Of a stretch of DNA of 64,000 bases, positions 45,038 to 53,354 are shown piece by piece. Position 1 is the first letter of the stretch, and every line of letters begins with the position of its first letter. This DNA is from G963665405 sp963665405 (GTDB taxonomy: Bacteria > Chloroflexota > Dehalococcoidia > Lucifugimonadales > G963665405), in contig OY762261.2 of the NCBI GenBank assembly GCA_963665405.2, forward strand, positions 1,116,001 to 1,180,000. Reading direction: 5' to 3'. Under the pieces are notes generated by a model. That model did not search any database. It was given only the letters and a program-made list of their open reading frames with translations, and was not told where the DNA came from. The translations under genes and the position numbers were made by a program.

Positions 45038-45774
45038 GAGGCTGCGCCCGTATGGCCCGTATGAAGCGAGTAGGCGGCCCTCACCGACGCGGTGTCCACC
45101 GCCTCAAGCGACTCGTCGTAGACGACCCTTCCCCGCGCCAGGATCGCCATACGGCTCCCGATCGCCATGGCGTGCTCGACGTTGTGGGTCGTCAGCACGA
45201 CGGCACCGGACGACTCGGCGTGCTCGGACACCACCCGCTCCAGCATGACCAGCGCCTCCTGGTCGAGCCCGCTCTCCGGCTCGTCCATCAGGAGAATTCG
45301 GGGCTCGTGGAGGAGCGCCCTGGCGATCGAGACGCGCTTGCGCATCCCGTGGGAGAGCGTGCCGACGCGCTGCCGGAGCCTGTCCGACAGGCCGAGCCGC
45401 TCGGCGGCCGAGTCGATCCGCTCGTCGATCCGGTCAAGCTGGAACATGCGGCAGGAGAACTTCAGATTTTCGTAGGCGGTCAGGTCGTCGTAAAGAAGCG
45501 AGTCATGGGTCACCACACCGTTGACCCGCCGGACCGCCGAGCCGGACCTCGATGCGTCGAGTCTTGCCACGCGGACGATACCCTCGTCCGGCCTCGTCAG
45601 CGTCGCAAGGATCTTGATGAGCGTGGTCTTGCCGGACCCGTTCGGGCCTAGTATCGCCAGGACGTGGCCCCACGGGACCTCGAGGTCCAGCTTCCGCAGC
45701 ACAGCGGTCCGGCCGAACGCCTTGGACAGCCCTCTGATCTCTATGGCAGGTCCGGTGGGGTCCGGGTCGATCAC
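45034..45774 (-). CDS. ccmA: ABC transporter ATPase, CcmA-type
   Basis: 246 residues. Walker A GPNGSGKTT, Q-loop region replaced by VTHDSLLYDDLTAYENL (the CcmA 'H-D-S-L-L-Y' variant), signature LSHGMRKRVSIARAL, Walker B ILLMDEPESGLD and switch His in VVLTTHN. Overlap with ccmB and the LSxGMxxR signature favour CcmA over other ABC ATPases. Divergent from queF, with a 164-base gap. Confidence 0.88.
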   Translation of the reverse strand: MIDPDPTGPAIEIRGLSKAFGRTAVLRKLDLEVPWGHVLAILGPNGSGKTTLIKILATLTRPDEGIVRVARLDASRSGSAVRRVNGVVTHDSLLYDDLTAYENLKFSCRMFQLDRIDERIDSAAERLGLSDRLRQRVGTLSHGMRKRVSIARALLHEPRILLMDEPESGLDQEALVMLERVVSEHAESSGAVVLTTHNVEHAMAIGSRMAILARGRVVYDESLEAVDTASVRAAYSLHTGHTGAAS

Positions 45775-45938
45775 GCCGCGCCCGGTTTGACGAGCCTTGG
45801 CAGCGATTCCAAGAAGCTCATATCAATGGTCCCGCGATCCTGAAATAGCTCGGTCGATCCCTTCTCATAGACTGTCGGTAACTGTAATATAGATCGGGCG
45901 GGAGCCGCAACACAGACTGTGTCACAGAGGACGGGGCG

Positions 45939-46382
45939 ATGGCGTCGATACGGGAGCTGACCGAGAGGTACGAGGAGCTGTCGGGGCGCGTCCAGGACGG
46001 TCCCGAAACGACCATCGACTCCCAATGCCTCCTGACCTTCGATTACGAGTACCCCGGCCAGCAGGCCGAGGTCGTGATAGACACGGATGAGTTCACCGCG
46101 ATGTGTCCCTGGACTGGACTGCCGGACTTCGGAGTCCTGACCGTCAGCTATGTGCCGGACAGGTCGTGCGTCGAGCTGAAGTCGCTGAAGTACTACCTGC
46201 TGTCGTACCGGGGAGTGGGGATCGTTCAGGAGCATGCTGCCAACCGCATCCTCAACGATCTGGTGGCCTCGTGCGAGCCAATCCGGATGACCGTGACGCT
46301 GGACTACAAGGCGAGGGGAGGGCTTCACACGTCGGTGACAGTTAGCTTCCAAAGGGCCGCTGGCGAGGGGACAGGCGCTTGA
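45939..46382 (+). CDS. queF: NADPH-dependent preQ0 reductase QueF
   Basis: 147 residues, unimodular QueF. Reduces the nitrile of preQ0 to the amine of preQ1 in queuosine synthesis. Catalytic Cys56 in MCPWTGLPDFG with Asp63, and the QueF signature ELKSLKYY (80-87) with SYRGVGIVQEHA. Start ATG, with AGAGGA upstream. Its stop overlaps the queC TTG start by 4 bases, so queF-queC-queE formed one operon before the IS insertion in queC. Confidence 0.93.
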   Translation: MASIRELTERYEELSGRVQDGPETTIDSQCLLTFDYEYPGQQAEVVIDTDEFTAMCPWTGLPDFGVLTVSYVPDRSCVELKSLKYYLLSYRGVGIVQEHAANRILNDLVASCEPIRMTVTLDYKARGGLHTSVTVSFQRAAGEGTGA

Positions 46383-46683
46383 CCAGTTTCGGGGTGTCGC
46401 TGCTGTCCGGCGGGCTTGACTCCACGACGGTAACCGCCTATGCCAGGGATCGGGTCGACCACCTGACGTCCCTGACATTCCACTACGGTCAGGTGCACAG
46501 CAAGGAGGTCGACTGCGCCGCTCAGGTCGCGGCGATCATGGGCGTCGAGAACAAGCTCGTGAACATCTCCTTCCTTGGAGAGGTGGCCTGGTATTCGGCA
46601 CTGACCAGCCCGGAGTCGTTCCCCATCCCCAAGCCCGAATCCACCGAAGGAGGGCGTCGGGTCAGTGTCCTGAAGCGGCAAGA

Positions 46684-46751
46684 GGGTGCTCCTGTGAATC
46701 TGGGATAATGGTTTTGAAACAGCAAAGCCGACCCCAGAACAAGGAGCACCC
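46684..46751 (+). promoter_or_regulatory. Transposase promoter inside an RBS-sequestering inverted repeat
   Basis: GGGTGCTCCT (46684-46693) and AGGAGCACCC (46742-46751) are perfect 10-bp inverted arms. The right arm contains the transposase ribosome site AAGGAG. Between them lies an extended -10, TGG-GATAAT (46701-46709). Transcripts from this promoter lack the left arm and leave the RBS free. Read-through transcripts from queF would include both arms and hide it. Confidence 0.65.
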
Positions 46752-46756
46752 AATAG

Positions 46757-48082
46757 ATGCTACCACGCAACCATCCCGATCGCATCCAAATCGCGTTTGA
46801 CGACCACCGCCTCGTGGCCAATGCTGGGCTGCTGCTCCCGGTGACCCTAGCCCAGCACCTGGGCCTGCGTGAAGTCGTCGACAGCCACGTCGACCTGGGA
46901 GACGCGCCGGGGCGGGCGAACCCGGGAGACAAGCTGCTGACCCTGGTGGCCTCGGCGCTGGCTGGGGGCGACTTCATTGACGACGCCGACGTGTTGCGTA
47001 CCGGCGGGACAGCTGGCGCCATCGGCTGCGTAGTCAAGGCGCCATCCACCCTGGGAACTTTCCTGCGCAGCTTCCGGTGGGGCCACGTCCGCCAGTTGGA
47101 TCGGGTGAGCCGGGAGCTGCTGTCCCGGGCCTGGGCCGCTGGTGCGGGACCCGGTGAAGGGCCGTTGACCATCGACCTAGACTCCACCATGTGCGAGACC
47201 TACGGACTGGCCAAGGAGGGGGCGCGTCACCATGGTTACACTGGCCAGCGGGGCTATCACCCGCTGCTGGCCATCGCCGCCGGCACCGGCGACGTGCTGA
47301 TGTCTCGGCTTCGCGAGGGCCGGGCCAACACCGTTCGTGGCGCCGCCCACTTCCTGCGGGAGACCGTGGGCCGGGTGCGCCATGCTGGGGCTACAGGACA
47401 ACTCACGGTGCGGGCCGACAGCGGCTTCTATGCCCACGCCCTGGTCGTCGTCTGCCGCGAGATGGATGTCCGCTTCTCCATCACCATCCGCCAACACGCC
47501 CGCCTCAGGGAGTTGATTGAGGCGATTCCCGAGGAGGACTGGACGCCCGTCCCCTACTGGATGGACGGCGGCGCCGACGTGGCCGAGACCACCTACACTC
47601 CCTTCCAGGGTGAGCCCGAAGCCGCCCCAGTGCGGCTCATCGTGCGGCGGGTGAAGCCCACGCCCGGTTCCCAACTGGCCCTCTTCGCCAGCTACAGCTA
47701 TCACGGCTTCATCACCGACCGGGACGGGGAAACCTTGGAACTGGAGGCCGACCATCGCCGCCACGCCGAGATCGAGAATGCCATCCGAGACCTCAAGCAC
47801 GGCGTCGGCCTCAATCATTTCCCCTCGGGCCGCTTCCCCGCCAACGGCGCCTGGCTGGCCGTTCAGGTGCTGGCCCATAACCTGGCCCGCTGGACCGCGC
47901 GCATCGGTCTGGGCGAGGGGGTGGTGACCACCAGGACCCTCCGGCGGCGCTTCTTCTCCCTGGCCGGACGGCTCACCCGCTCGGCCCGCCGCCTCACTTT
48001 GCATCTGCCACAGGGCTGGCCTTGGGAAACCCAGTTCACTCGCGCCCTGGCTCGATTGCGAGCCCTGCCATTGCCTGCCTGA
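46757..48082 (+). CDS. IS1380-family DDE transposase
   Basis: 441 residues. DDE_Tnp_1-type: first Asp in TIDLDSTMCETYG, second in VRADSGFYAHAL, and Glu in HAEIENAIRDLKHGVGL, with the downstream PSGRFPANGAWLAVQVLAHN block typical of IS1380. No frameshift or stop, so probably active. Start ATG 46757, AAGGAG 11 bases upstream (in the masked arm). Inserted in queC in the same orientation. Confidence 0.92.
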   Translation: MLPRNHPDRIQIAFDDHRLVANAGLLLPVTLAQHLGLREVVDSHVDLGDAPGRANPGDKLLTLVASALAGGDFIDDADVLRTGGTAGAIGCVVKAPSTLGTFLRSFRWGHVRQLDRVSRELLSRAWAAGAGPGEGPLTIDLDSTMCETYGLAKEGARHHGYTGQRGYHPLLAIAAGTGDVLMSRLREGRANTVRGAAHFLRETVGRVRHAGATGQLTVRADSGFYAHALVVVCREMDVRFSITIRQHARLRELIEAIPEEDWTPVPYWMDGGADVAETTYTPFQGEPEAAPVRLIVRRVKPTPGSQLALFASYSYHGFITDRDGETLELEADHRRHAEIENAIRDLKHGVGLNHFPSGRFPANGAWLAVQVLAHNLARWTARIGLGEGVVTTRTLRRRFFSLAGRLTRSARRLTLHLPQGWPWETQFTRALARLRALPLPA

Positions 48083-48845
48083 CGGCACCGACGGCGCCTG
48101 ACACGTCCACCAGACTACTCAACCACCCCACAGAGTCGCACCGGCCCGGTCCGCGATTGTCTTCCCTTGCATGCTGTCCCGCCGACCCCGCCCCAGCGCC
48201 GCTGCCCAGGACCGCCATCGGCGCCACCAACTCCAACCAAAGGCCGCCACCGGCCCCATTTATCGGAATCGAGCGCGGACCGTCGCGTCCCACGGCCCTC
48301 ACCCCTTGTTCCAACCCCAAGGCCGCTCCGCATCGGTGGATTCGGGCCAAGGAGGGGTCGGAGGACGAGATAGGCAACGCCATCCCGATCACGTACGTTC
48401 CGATGCGCAACACGATATTCCTGGCCCTGTCGGCGGCCTTCATCGAGAGCCGACTACAGCGGCTACCCGGACTGCCGCCCCGAGTTCTTCGATCAGGTAC
48501 GCCAGACCATCGAGTACGGCAGCAAGCTGTGGTCGGAATACGGTGTGCCGATCAGGGTCGAGACCCCGATCATTCAGATGTCGAAGGCGGAGATAGCGAG
48601 GCTGGGGACCAGCCTGAAGGCGCCGCTGGAGTACACCTGGAGCTGCTACGAGGGCCGGGAGCTGCCATGTGGCATGTGCGACAGCTGCCTTCTCAGGGCG
48701 AGAGGTTTCCAGGAGGCGGGGATCGAGGACCCGCTGCTTGCGAGGCTGGGCGCCGCGTAGGGCCGACAGGGTTGTCCAGCGCCCTCCTAGATGCCGAGCC
48801 CCTGACGCCGCTCGACTTCGTCGCCGCCCTCGAGGTTTCTTGAAA

Positions 48846-49553
48846 ATGCTCAAGGTAAGCCGGCTGCCGTCTGGAGGGCCCGAGATCTTCCGGACCATCC
48901 AGGGCGAGGGGGTCAGCGCCGGGCTGCCCGCGGCGTTCGTCCGTCTGAGCACCTGCAACCTGTCGTGTACCTGGTGCGACACCAGGTACACATGGGACTG
49001 GCAGAGCTACGACTTCCGTCGGGAGGCTGTCACGCTCTCAGTCGACGAGGTCGAGAAGCGCGTCCTGGCTCTCGACCAGTCGCGGCTGGTGATCACCGGA
49101 GGCGAGCCCATGCTCCAGCAGGGCGAGCTGGCTCTCCTGGTGTCGTCAGTAGCTCAGAAGGGCGTTGTCTGCGAGGTGGAGACCAACGGGACGATCGTCC
49201 CGCTGCCCGAGATGGCCGCTGCGGTGGCTCAATGGAACGTCTCTCCCAAGCTGGCCAACTCCGGCAACAGCCGGGAGCGCTCGGAGGTCTCGGCGGCCCT
49301 GGAGGCGTTCGCGGCGCTCGAAAACGCCTACTTCAAGTTCGTCGTCGTCGAACCCTCGGACGTAGACGAAGTGTCCGAAATGATCGAAAGGCGGGGTATT
49401 CGTCACGACAGGGTCATCCTGATGCCCGAGGGTGTAACCGCAGAAGTGCTCGAGGAGCGCGGTCCCTGGGTCGCTCAGGCCTGCCAGGAACGGGGGTTCC
49501 GTTTCTCCACCAGGCTCCACATCCTGCTGTGGGGGGACCAGCGGGGCCGCTAG
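48846..49553 (+). CDS. queE: 7-carboxy-7-deazaguanine synthase QueE
   Basis: 235 residues, small radical SAM enzyme of preQ0 synthesis. EIFRTIQGEGVSAGLPAAFV, then the CX3CX2C cluster motif CNLSCTWC (C37, C41, C44), then VITGGEPMLQQ and ETNGT. The C-terminal RLHILLWGDQRGR is the QueE end. Start ATG 48846; no strong ribosome site upstream. Downstream of broken queC by 85 bases. No queD is visible in this window. Confidence 0.92.
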   Translation: MLKVSRLPSGGPEIFRTIQGEGVSAGLPAAFVRLSTCNLSCTWCDTRYTWDWQSYDFRREAVTLSVDEVEKRVLALDQSRLVITGGEPMLQQGELALLVSSVAQKGVVCEVETNGTIVPLPEMAAAVAQWNVSPKLANSGNSRERSEVSAALEAFAALENAYFKFVVVEPSDVDEVSEMIERRGIRHDRVILMPEGVTAEVLEERGPWVAQACQERGFRFSTRLHILLWGDQRGR

Positions 49554-49628
49554 CTTCGCTGGTCGGGCAACCCATCTTGCGCTAAACTGGGCGCGGCTGT
49601 CGCCGTCAGCTACTGCCACGAAGATAGG

Positions 49629-49701
49629 GTGTGCAGAGGGGCTGGGCCCCTCTGCTGGGAGTCTGAGGGTGTCCCTCAGAAATCATACACCTCTTCTTTT
49701 T
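49629..49701 (+). repeat. Family A two-hairpin repeat, copy 8
   Basis: GTGCAGAGGGGCTGGGCCCC, then TCTGCTGGGAG, CTGAGGGTGTCCCTCAG and a pyrimidine tail CACCTCTTCTTTTTT. It lies 75 bases beyond the queE stop. Confidence 0.85.
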
Positions 49702-49748
49702 TGGGTGGGGCTCGACCGGGTGTGGGTGCAGGAGGCCCGCCACCTCCC

Positions 49749-49816
49749 CAGATTCGTCGCTGCGGCTCAGAATGGCAACAGGGCTGGGATTTATTCACAA
49801 GCTCTCGGGGTGACAG
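49749..49816 (-). repeat. Family C repeat, copy 3 (reverse, degenerate)
   Basis: The minus strand reads GTTGCCATTCTGAGCCGCAG and GCGACGAATCTG, matching the family C head with changes. CTCGGGGTGACAG near 49804-49816 may be the other end. It lies between queE and the FAH gene; no gene is seen in 49554-49881. Confidence 0.55.
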
Positions 49817-49881
49817 CGGGCGGACAGTCTACATCTTTTGGGGGCCTGGTTGGCCGACAAGAACACGAAGGGGGAAGGCCA

Positions 49882-50634
49882 ATGAGATTCGCGAGATACG
49901 AAGTCCAGGGGACGACAGGCTACGGGGAGGTCGAGGGCCAGACCGTCAGAGAGATAAGCGCACCGCCGTTCGAGAAGTACCAGGTGACGGGCCGCTCTCT
50001 CCACCTCTCCGAGGTCCGCCTGCTCGCGCCGCTCATGCCCGGAAAGATCGTAGCCATCGGGCTGAACTACAAGAGCCACCTGGGAGACAGAGAGCCACCC
50101 AAGGTCCCGGAGCCCTTCTTGAAGACGCCGTCGTCCGTGATCGGGCCGGGCGATACCATCCTGCTGCCGAGGGACACCGTGAAGGTCCAGGAGGAGGCGG
50201 AGCTGGTCGTGGTCATCGGCAGGCGCTGCAAGGGAGCCACGAGGGATGACGCTCTGAGCTACGTCCTGGGATACACCTGCGGCAACGACGTCAGCGCCCG
50301 CGACTGGCAGGGGGGTGACCTGCAATGGTGGCGCGCCAAGTCGTCCGACACGTTCTGTCCGCTGGGTCCTTTCATCGAGACCGACGTCAATCCCGCAAAC
50401 GTGGGCTTGAGGGCCCGCGTGAACGGACGGGTCGAGCAGGATGGCAATACCTCCGACCTGCTCCACGACGTGCCCACCATCATCGAGTTCGTCAGTCGAG
50501 TCATGACCCTCGACCCCGGCGACGTGATCATGACCGGCACGCCGGGCCAGCCTGGCGACCTGCATCCCGGCGACTCGGTGGACGTCGAGATCGACGGTAT
50601 CGGAACCCTGACCAACCCGGTGGGCGCCGTGTAG
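49882..50634 (+). CDS. Fumarylacetoacetate hydrolase (FAH) family protein
   Basis: 250 residues. FAH-fold C-C bond hydrolase or decarboxylase/isomerase of the HpcE/MhpD group. KIVAIGLNYKSHLGD at about 55, metal ligands in VQEEAELVVVIG, then GYTCGNDVSARDWQ and VMTGTPGQPGDLHPGD. Short N-terminal domain, as in FAHD1-like proteins. ATG 49882, with GGGGGAAGG upstream. Substrate not predictable; FAHD1-type acylpyruvate hydrolase or oxaloacetate decarboxylase activity is common. Confidence 0.88.
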   Translation: MRFARYEVQGTTGYGEVEGQTVREISAPPFEKYQVTGRSLHLSEVRLLAPLMPGKIVAIGLNYKSHLGDREPPKVPEPFLKTPSSVIGPGDTILLPRDTVKVQEEAELVVVIGRRCKGATRDDALSYVLGYTCGNDVSARDWQGGDLQWWRAKSSDTFCPLGPFIETDVNPANVGLRARVNGRVEQDGNTSDLLHDVPTIIEFVSRVMTLDPGDVIMTGTPGQPGDLHPGDSVDVEIDGIGTLTNPVGAV

Positions 50635-50649
50635 ACGGGGCCCCGTCTG

Positions 50650-50678
50650 TTGACACCTCCAGGGGAAGTTGGTACAGT
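50650..50678 (+). promoter_or_regulatory. Promoter of the sulfite/nitrite reductase gene
   Basis: Consensus TTGACA (50650-50655), a 17-base spacer and TACAGT (50673-50678). It starts a leader of about 170 bases before the ATG at 50858. Confidence 0.8.
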
Positions 50679-50727
50679 ACTGGCTAATCATGCGACGCAG
50701 CCTGTTTTCCCCGATGTGTTTCTGTAG

Positions 50728-50810
50728 AAGCGTGCCGTAGGGGTTGGCGTCTAACATAACGCGCTTTTTGAGCCCCGCTCGAACTTCAGATTGAGTGGGG
50801 CTCGTTCTTT
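50728..50810 (+). promoter_or_regulatory. Structured leader with two hairpins, possible attenuator
   Basis: First hairpin: AAGCGTG (50728-50734) pairs with CGCGCTT (50760-50766), followed by TTT. Second: GAGCCCCGCTC (50770-50780) pairs with GAGTGGGGCTC (50793-50803), followed by GTTCTTT. Both end in T-rich runs like intrinsic terminators, between a strong promoter and the gene. No known riboswitch class was recognised. Confidence 0.55.
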
Positions 50811-50857
50811 ATGGCGGATCGGCTGGATCCGGTGGCAGGTAACGAAAGGATGGGGTA

Positions 50858-52621
50858 ATGACACAGACCGAGTGGAAGCCCCGCACTCAAGGCATCATCG
50901 AGATCCTTCCCGAGGAGATCGACAACTTCGAGGAGCAGGTCAAGAAGTTCCAGGCCGGGGAGTACGACCCGACCGAGTTCCAGGGTTTCAGACTGCGCCA
51001 GGGGATCTACGGCCAGCGGCAGCCCGACGTGCACATGGTGCGGGTCAAGGCACCGTTCGGCGGTCTGACCGCGGACCAGCTCGACGCGCTCGGTGTGTTT
51101 GCCGACAAGTACGCTCCACTGCGCAAGGGCCACGTGACCACCCGCGAGAACTTCCAGTTTCACCACGTCAAGCTGGAGGATGCCGCGGCGGTCATGCGCC
51201 TGATCGGCGACGTCGGCCTCAGCACGCGCGAGGCCTGTGGCAACACGGTGCGCAACGTCACCGGCTGCCCCATGGCGGGAGTGTGCGCCGTCGAACCGTT
51301 CGACGTCACGCCCTACGCTGCCGCCTACGCCCGCTACTTCGTCAGACACCCGTTCACACAAGCGCTCCCGCGCAAGCTCAAGACCGCCTTCTCCGGCTGC
51401 GAGAGCGACTGTGCGATCACGTCGATTCACGACATGGGGTTCATCCCCCGCATCGTCGACGGGAAGAGGGGCTTCAAGATAGTCACCGGCGGCGGCACGT
51501 CGATCATGCCGCGCATCGCCCCGACACTCTACGAGTTCGTGCCGGTCGAGGAGTACCTCAGGGTGACCGAGGCGGTGATCAGGATCTTCCACCGCTCCGA
51601 CGAGCTCCGCAAGAATCGGATGAAGGCCAGGATCAAGTTCCTGATCGACCGTATCGGCATCGAGGAGTTCCGCGGGATGGTGGAGGAGGAGCTGAAGGAG
51701 GATTGGGCCGCGGTCTCGTTCGACCCGACGCCCCTGCTCTTCCTGGAGGACGAGTCAAAGGACGCGCCATCGCTGTCCGCGGTCGGGTATCGTAAGAACG
51801 GCCACCTGCCCGAGTTCGAGCGCTGGGTCGAGAGCAACGTCCGGACGCAGAGGCAGGAGGGGTATCGGGCCGTCACGGTCAAGTTGCCCCTCGGCGACAT
51901 CCAGCAGGAGCAGTTCCACCAGCTCGCCGATATCTCGCGGAGATACGCGGGTGGCCGGGCTCGCATCACCCATCAGCAGAACCTGGTGCTCCGGTGGGTG
52001 CCTGAGCAGGCCCTCTGCGAGCTATGGGAGGAGCTGAAGGGGATCGGCCTGGGCGCGTCGGGTGCCCACGGGATCGGGGACATCGTAGCCTGTCCGGGAA
52101 CCGATAGCTGCAAGTTGGGCATCACGTCGTCCATGGGGCTGGGTCACGCCCTGTCCGAAGCCATCGGCGAGCTGGATACCAGCGACCCGCTGGTCAATCA
52201 GATGCACGTCAAGATGAGCGGCTGCCCCAACGGCTGCGGCCAGCATCACATCGCCGACGTCGGCTTCCAGGGCGCGGCGACAAAGGGCAAGGGAGGACAG
52301 GTCCCGGCCTACGAGCTGTTCCTCGGGGGCAGCTACGACGACGGAGACTCGCGGTTCGGTCTGCGGGTCAAGATCAGGATCCCTGCCAAGAGGGCTCCCG
52401 AGGCCCTGCGCCGGGTCGTCAGCTTCTACAAGGACAACCGCGAGGAGGGCGAGCCGTTCAAGGACTTCGCCGCGCGCGTGGGCGCGGAGACGTTCGAGCC
52501 GGTGCTCGCGGACCTCCGAGAGGTCGGTGAGCTGAACAAGGATTCGATCGGCGAGTACATGGACTGGGACAAGACCGTCATCTACAAGGTGGAGAGGGGC
52601 GAGGGAGAGTGCGCCATCTAG
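50858..52621 (+). CDS. Ferredoxin-type nitrite/sulfite reductase (siroheme, 4Fe-4S)
   Basis: 587 residues, two repeated ferredoxin-like half domains. Cluster-siroheme cysteines: CPGTDSC (CX5C, about 412-418) and CPNGC (CX3C, about 454-458), with GRARITHQQNLVLRWVP and TTRENFQFHH as the two half-domain signatures. Six-electron reduction of sulfite to sulfide or nitrite to ammonia. The missing Tyr-Cys crosslink of plant-type SiR cannot be judged by eye, so the substrate is open. Start ATG, with GAAAGGATGGGG upstream. A strong terminator follows. Confidence 0.9.
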   Translation: MTQTEWKPRTQGIIEILPEEIDNFEEQVKKFQAGEYDPTEFQGFRLRQGIYGQRQPDVHMVRVKAPFGGLTADQLDALGVFADKYAPLRKGHVTTRENFQFHHVKLEDAAAVMRLIGDVGLSTREACGNTVRNVTGCPMAGVCAVEPFDVTPYAAAYARYFVRHPFTQALPRKLKTAFSGCESDCAITSIHDMGFIPRIVDGKRGFKIVTGGGTSIMPRIAPTLYEFVPVEEYLRVTEAVIRIFHRSDELRKNRMKARIKFLIDRIGIEEFRGMVEEELKEDWAAVSFDPTPLLFLEDESKDAPSLSAVGYRKNGHLPEFERWVESNVRTQRQEGYRAVTVKLPLGDIQQEQFHQLADISRRYAGGRARITHQQNLVLRWVPEQALCELWEELKGIGLGASGAHGIGDIVACPGTDSCKLGITSSMGLGHALSEAIGELDTSDPLVNQMHVKMSGCPNGCGQHHIADVGFQGAATKGKGGQVPAYELFLGGSYDDGDSRFGLRVKIRIPAKRAPEALRRVVSFYKDNREEGEPFKDFAARVGAETFEPVLADLREVGELNKDSIGEYMDWDKTVIYKVERGEGECAI

Positions 52622-52651
52622 CGCCTTACTCTGCGATTCCGCCCAACAGGC

Positions 52652-52690
52652 AGAGGGCCCCGCATATGCGGGGCCCTCTCGCTTTGTCTC
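52652..52690 (+). terminator. Rho-independent terminator after the reductase gene
   Basis: Perfect 13-bp stem AGAGGGCCCCGCA / TGCGGGGCCCTCT (52652-52679) with a tiny loop, then CGCTTTGTCTC. It may serve both convergent genes. Confidence 0.9.
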
Positions 52691-52703
52691 GACGCTTCGG
52701 GAG

Positions 52704-53090
52704 CTAGCGCAGCTTATTGCGGAAGCGGTCCCATCGGGACCGGGGCTCGTCGTCGACGACCTGCCCGCGCCAGCGCTTCTCAATCCTCCGGGGCCGTACG
52801 AAGAAGAGCCCGTATCCCACGATGAACAGTATCAGGCCCGCCCACGCCAGTGGAGCCACCAGTCCCGGCACCAGACCCCTCACGATGAGCGCCCCGATCA
52901 GCAGGGCCACCGCCAGGAGCATCACCCTTCCCGGAGTGAGAGACCACGATCTGCCGCCCAGGGACTGCACAAGCTGCACCCAGATCAGCCTCCAGACGCT
53001 GGGACCGCTCTGGCGCCTCCGCGGGGCGGGAGCCGTCTCGCCGACCTGCTTGAGGATATCCTCGATTTCCTTCTTATATTTGTCCGACAT
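52704..53090 (-). CDS. Small membrane protein, unknown function
   Basis: 128 residues. A charged N-terminal helix (MSDKYKKEIEDILKQVGE), then two hydrophobic segments (VMLLAVALLIGALIVRGLVP and APLAWAGLILFIVGYGLFFV) and a basic, Trp-containing tail (RRIEKRWRGQVV, RSRWDRFRNKL). The MSDKYKxEIExIL.. start is common to small uncharacterised Chloroflexi proteins. Start ATG 53090 with GAGGGC upstream; the longer frame to 53198 is not conserved-looking. Function unknown. Confidence 0.7.
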   Translation of the reverse strand: MSDKYKKEIEDILKQVGETAPAPRRRQSGPSVWRLIWVQLVQSLGGRSWSLTPGRVMLLAVALLIGALIVRGLVPGLVAPLAWAGLILFIVGYGLFFVRPRRIEKRWRGQVVDDEPRSRWDRFRNKLR

Positions 53091-53325
53091 CACCAGCCCT
53101 CGTGGTGGTCCTCGGTGAGAGGCGTCCTCTATCCGATCTTCCCGTCTTCGCTGTCTCGTGCGGTAGCCATCCAGGGGTGCCGCCGCCCCCGCTGTCAAGG
53201 GATGAAAGGCCTCGCACGCAATGCCTTGGCTACCCTCGAATCGTAGTCCAACGGGGGCGACGATGTCAAGATTGATTTCCGGAGGCGCCCGGGCCCCGGG
53301 AGCGCGTCGATGGCGCAGTCCGCCA

Positions 53326-53334
53326 TGCTATAAT
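53326..53334 (+). promoter_or_regulatory. Extended -10 promoter of the chlorite dismutase-family gene
   Basis: TGC-TATAAT (53326-53334), consensus -10 with the extended TG motif, 20 bases before the ATG, whose ribosome site GGAGG lies at 53343-53347. No clear -35. Confidence 0.65.
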
Positions 53335-53354
53335 GCCCGCTCGGAGGGTGAGAG

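Larger units (their letters stand above)
46634..48346 (+). mobile_element. Complete IS1380-family insertion sequence (1,713 bp)
   Basis: Perfect 14-bp terminal inverted repeats CCCGAATCCACCGA (46634-46647) and TCGGTGGATTCGGG (48333-48346). Flanked by the direct repeat CCAAG (46629-46633 and 48347-48351), a 5-bp target duplication. It holds one transposase gene, about 120 bases of leader with an RBS-masking inverted repeat, and about 250 non-coding bases at the right end. Intact ends and target duplication point to a recent insertion. Confidence 0.93.
46379..48760 (+). pseudogene. queC: 7-cyano-7-deazaguanine synthase QueC, disrupted by IS and by a deletion
   Basis: N-terminal part 46379-46633 (TTG start) reads VSLLSGGLDSTTVTAYARD, the PP-loop ATP motif, through SPESFPIPK. 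The C-terminal part 48352-48760 continues EGSEDEIGNAIPITYVPMRN and ends with CYEGRELPCGMCDSC, the zinc cysteines. Removing 46634-48351 (IS plus one CCAAG copy) rejoins codons exactly in frame. A second lesion at about 48450-48452 lacks roughly 13-14 residues expected before DYSGYPDCRPEFF (usually containing GxNAVDYSGYPDC) and shifts the frame. QueC therefore cannot be made intact from this locus, although queF and queE are complete. Confidence 0.9.

Noticed and set aside
45895..45938. preQ1 riboswitch upstream of queF
   Set aside because: The leader is short and GC-rich and lacks the A-rich tail and pseudoknot pattern of preQ1 classes. Only a small ACACAG-CTGTGT palindrome is seen.
48022..48843. 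273-codon plus-strand frame spanning the IS right end and the queC fragment
   Set aside because: It fuses transposon end, queC codons and an out-of-frame tail. Explained by the IS insertion and the second queC deletion.
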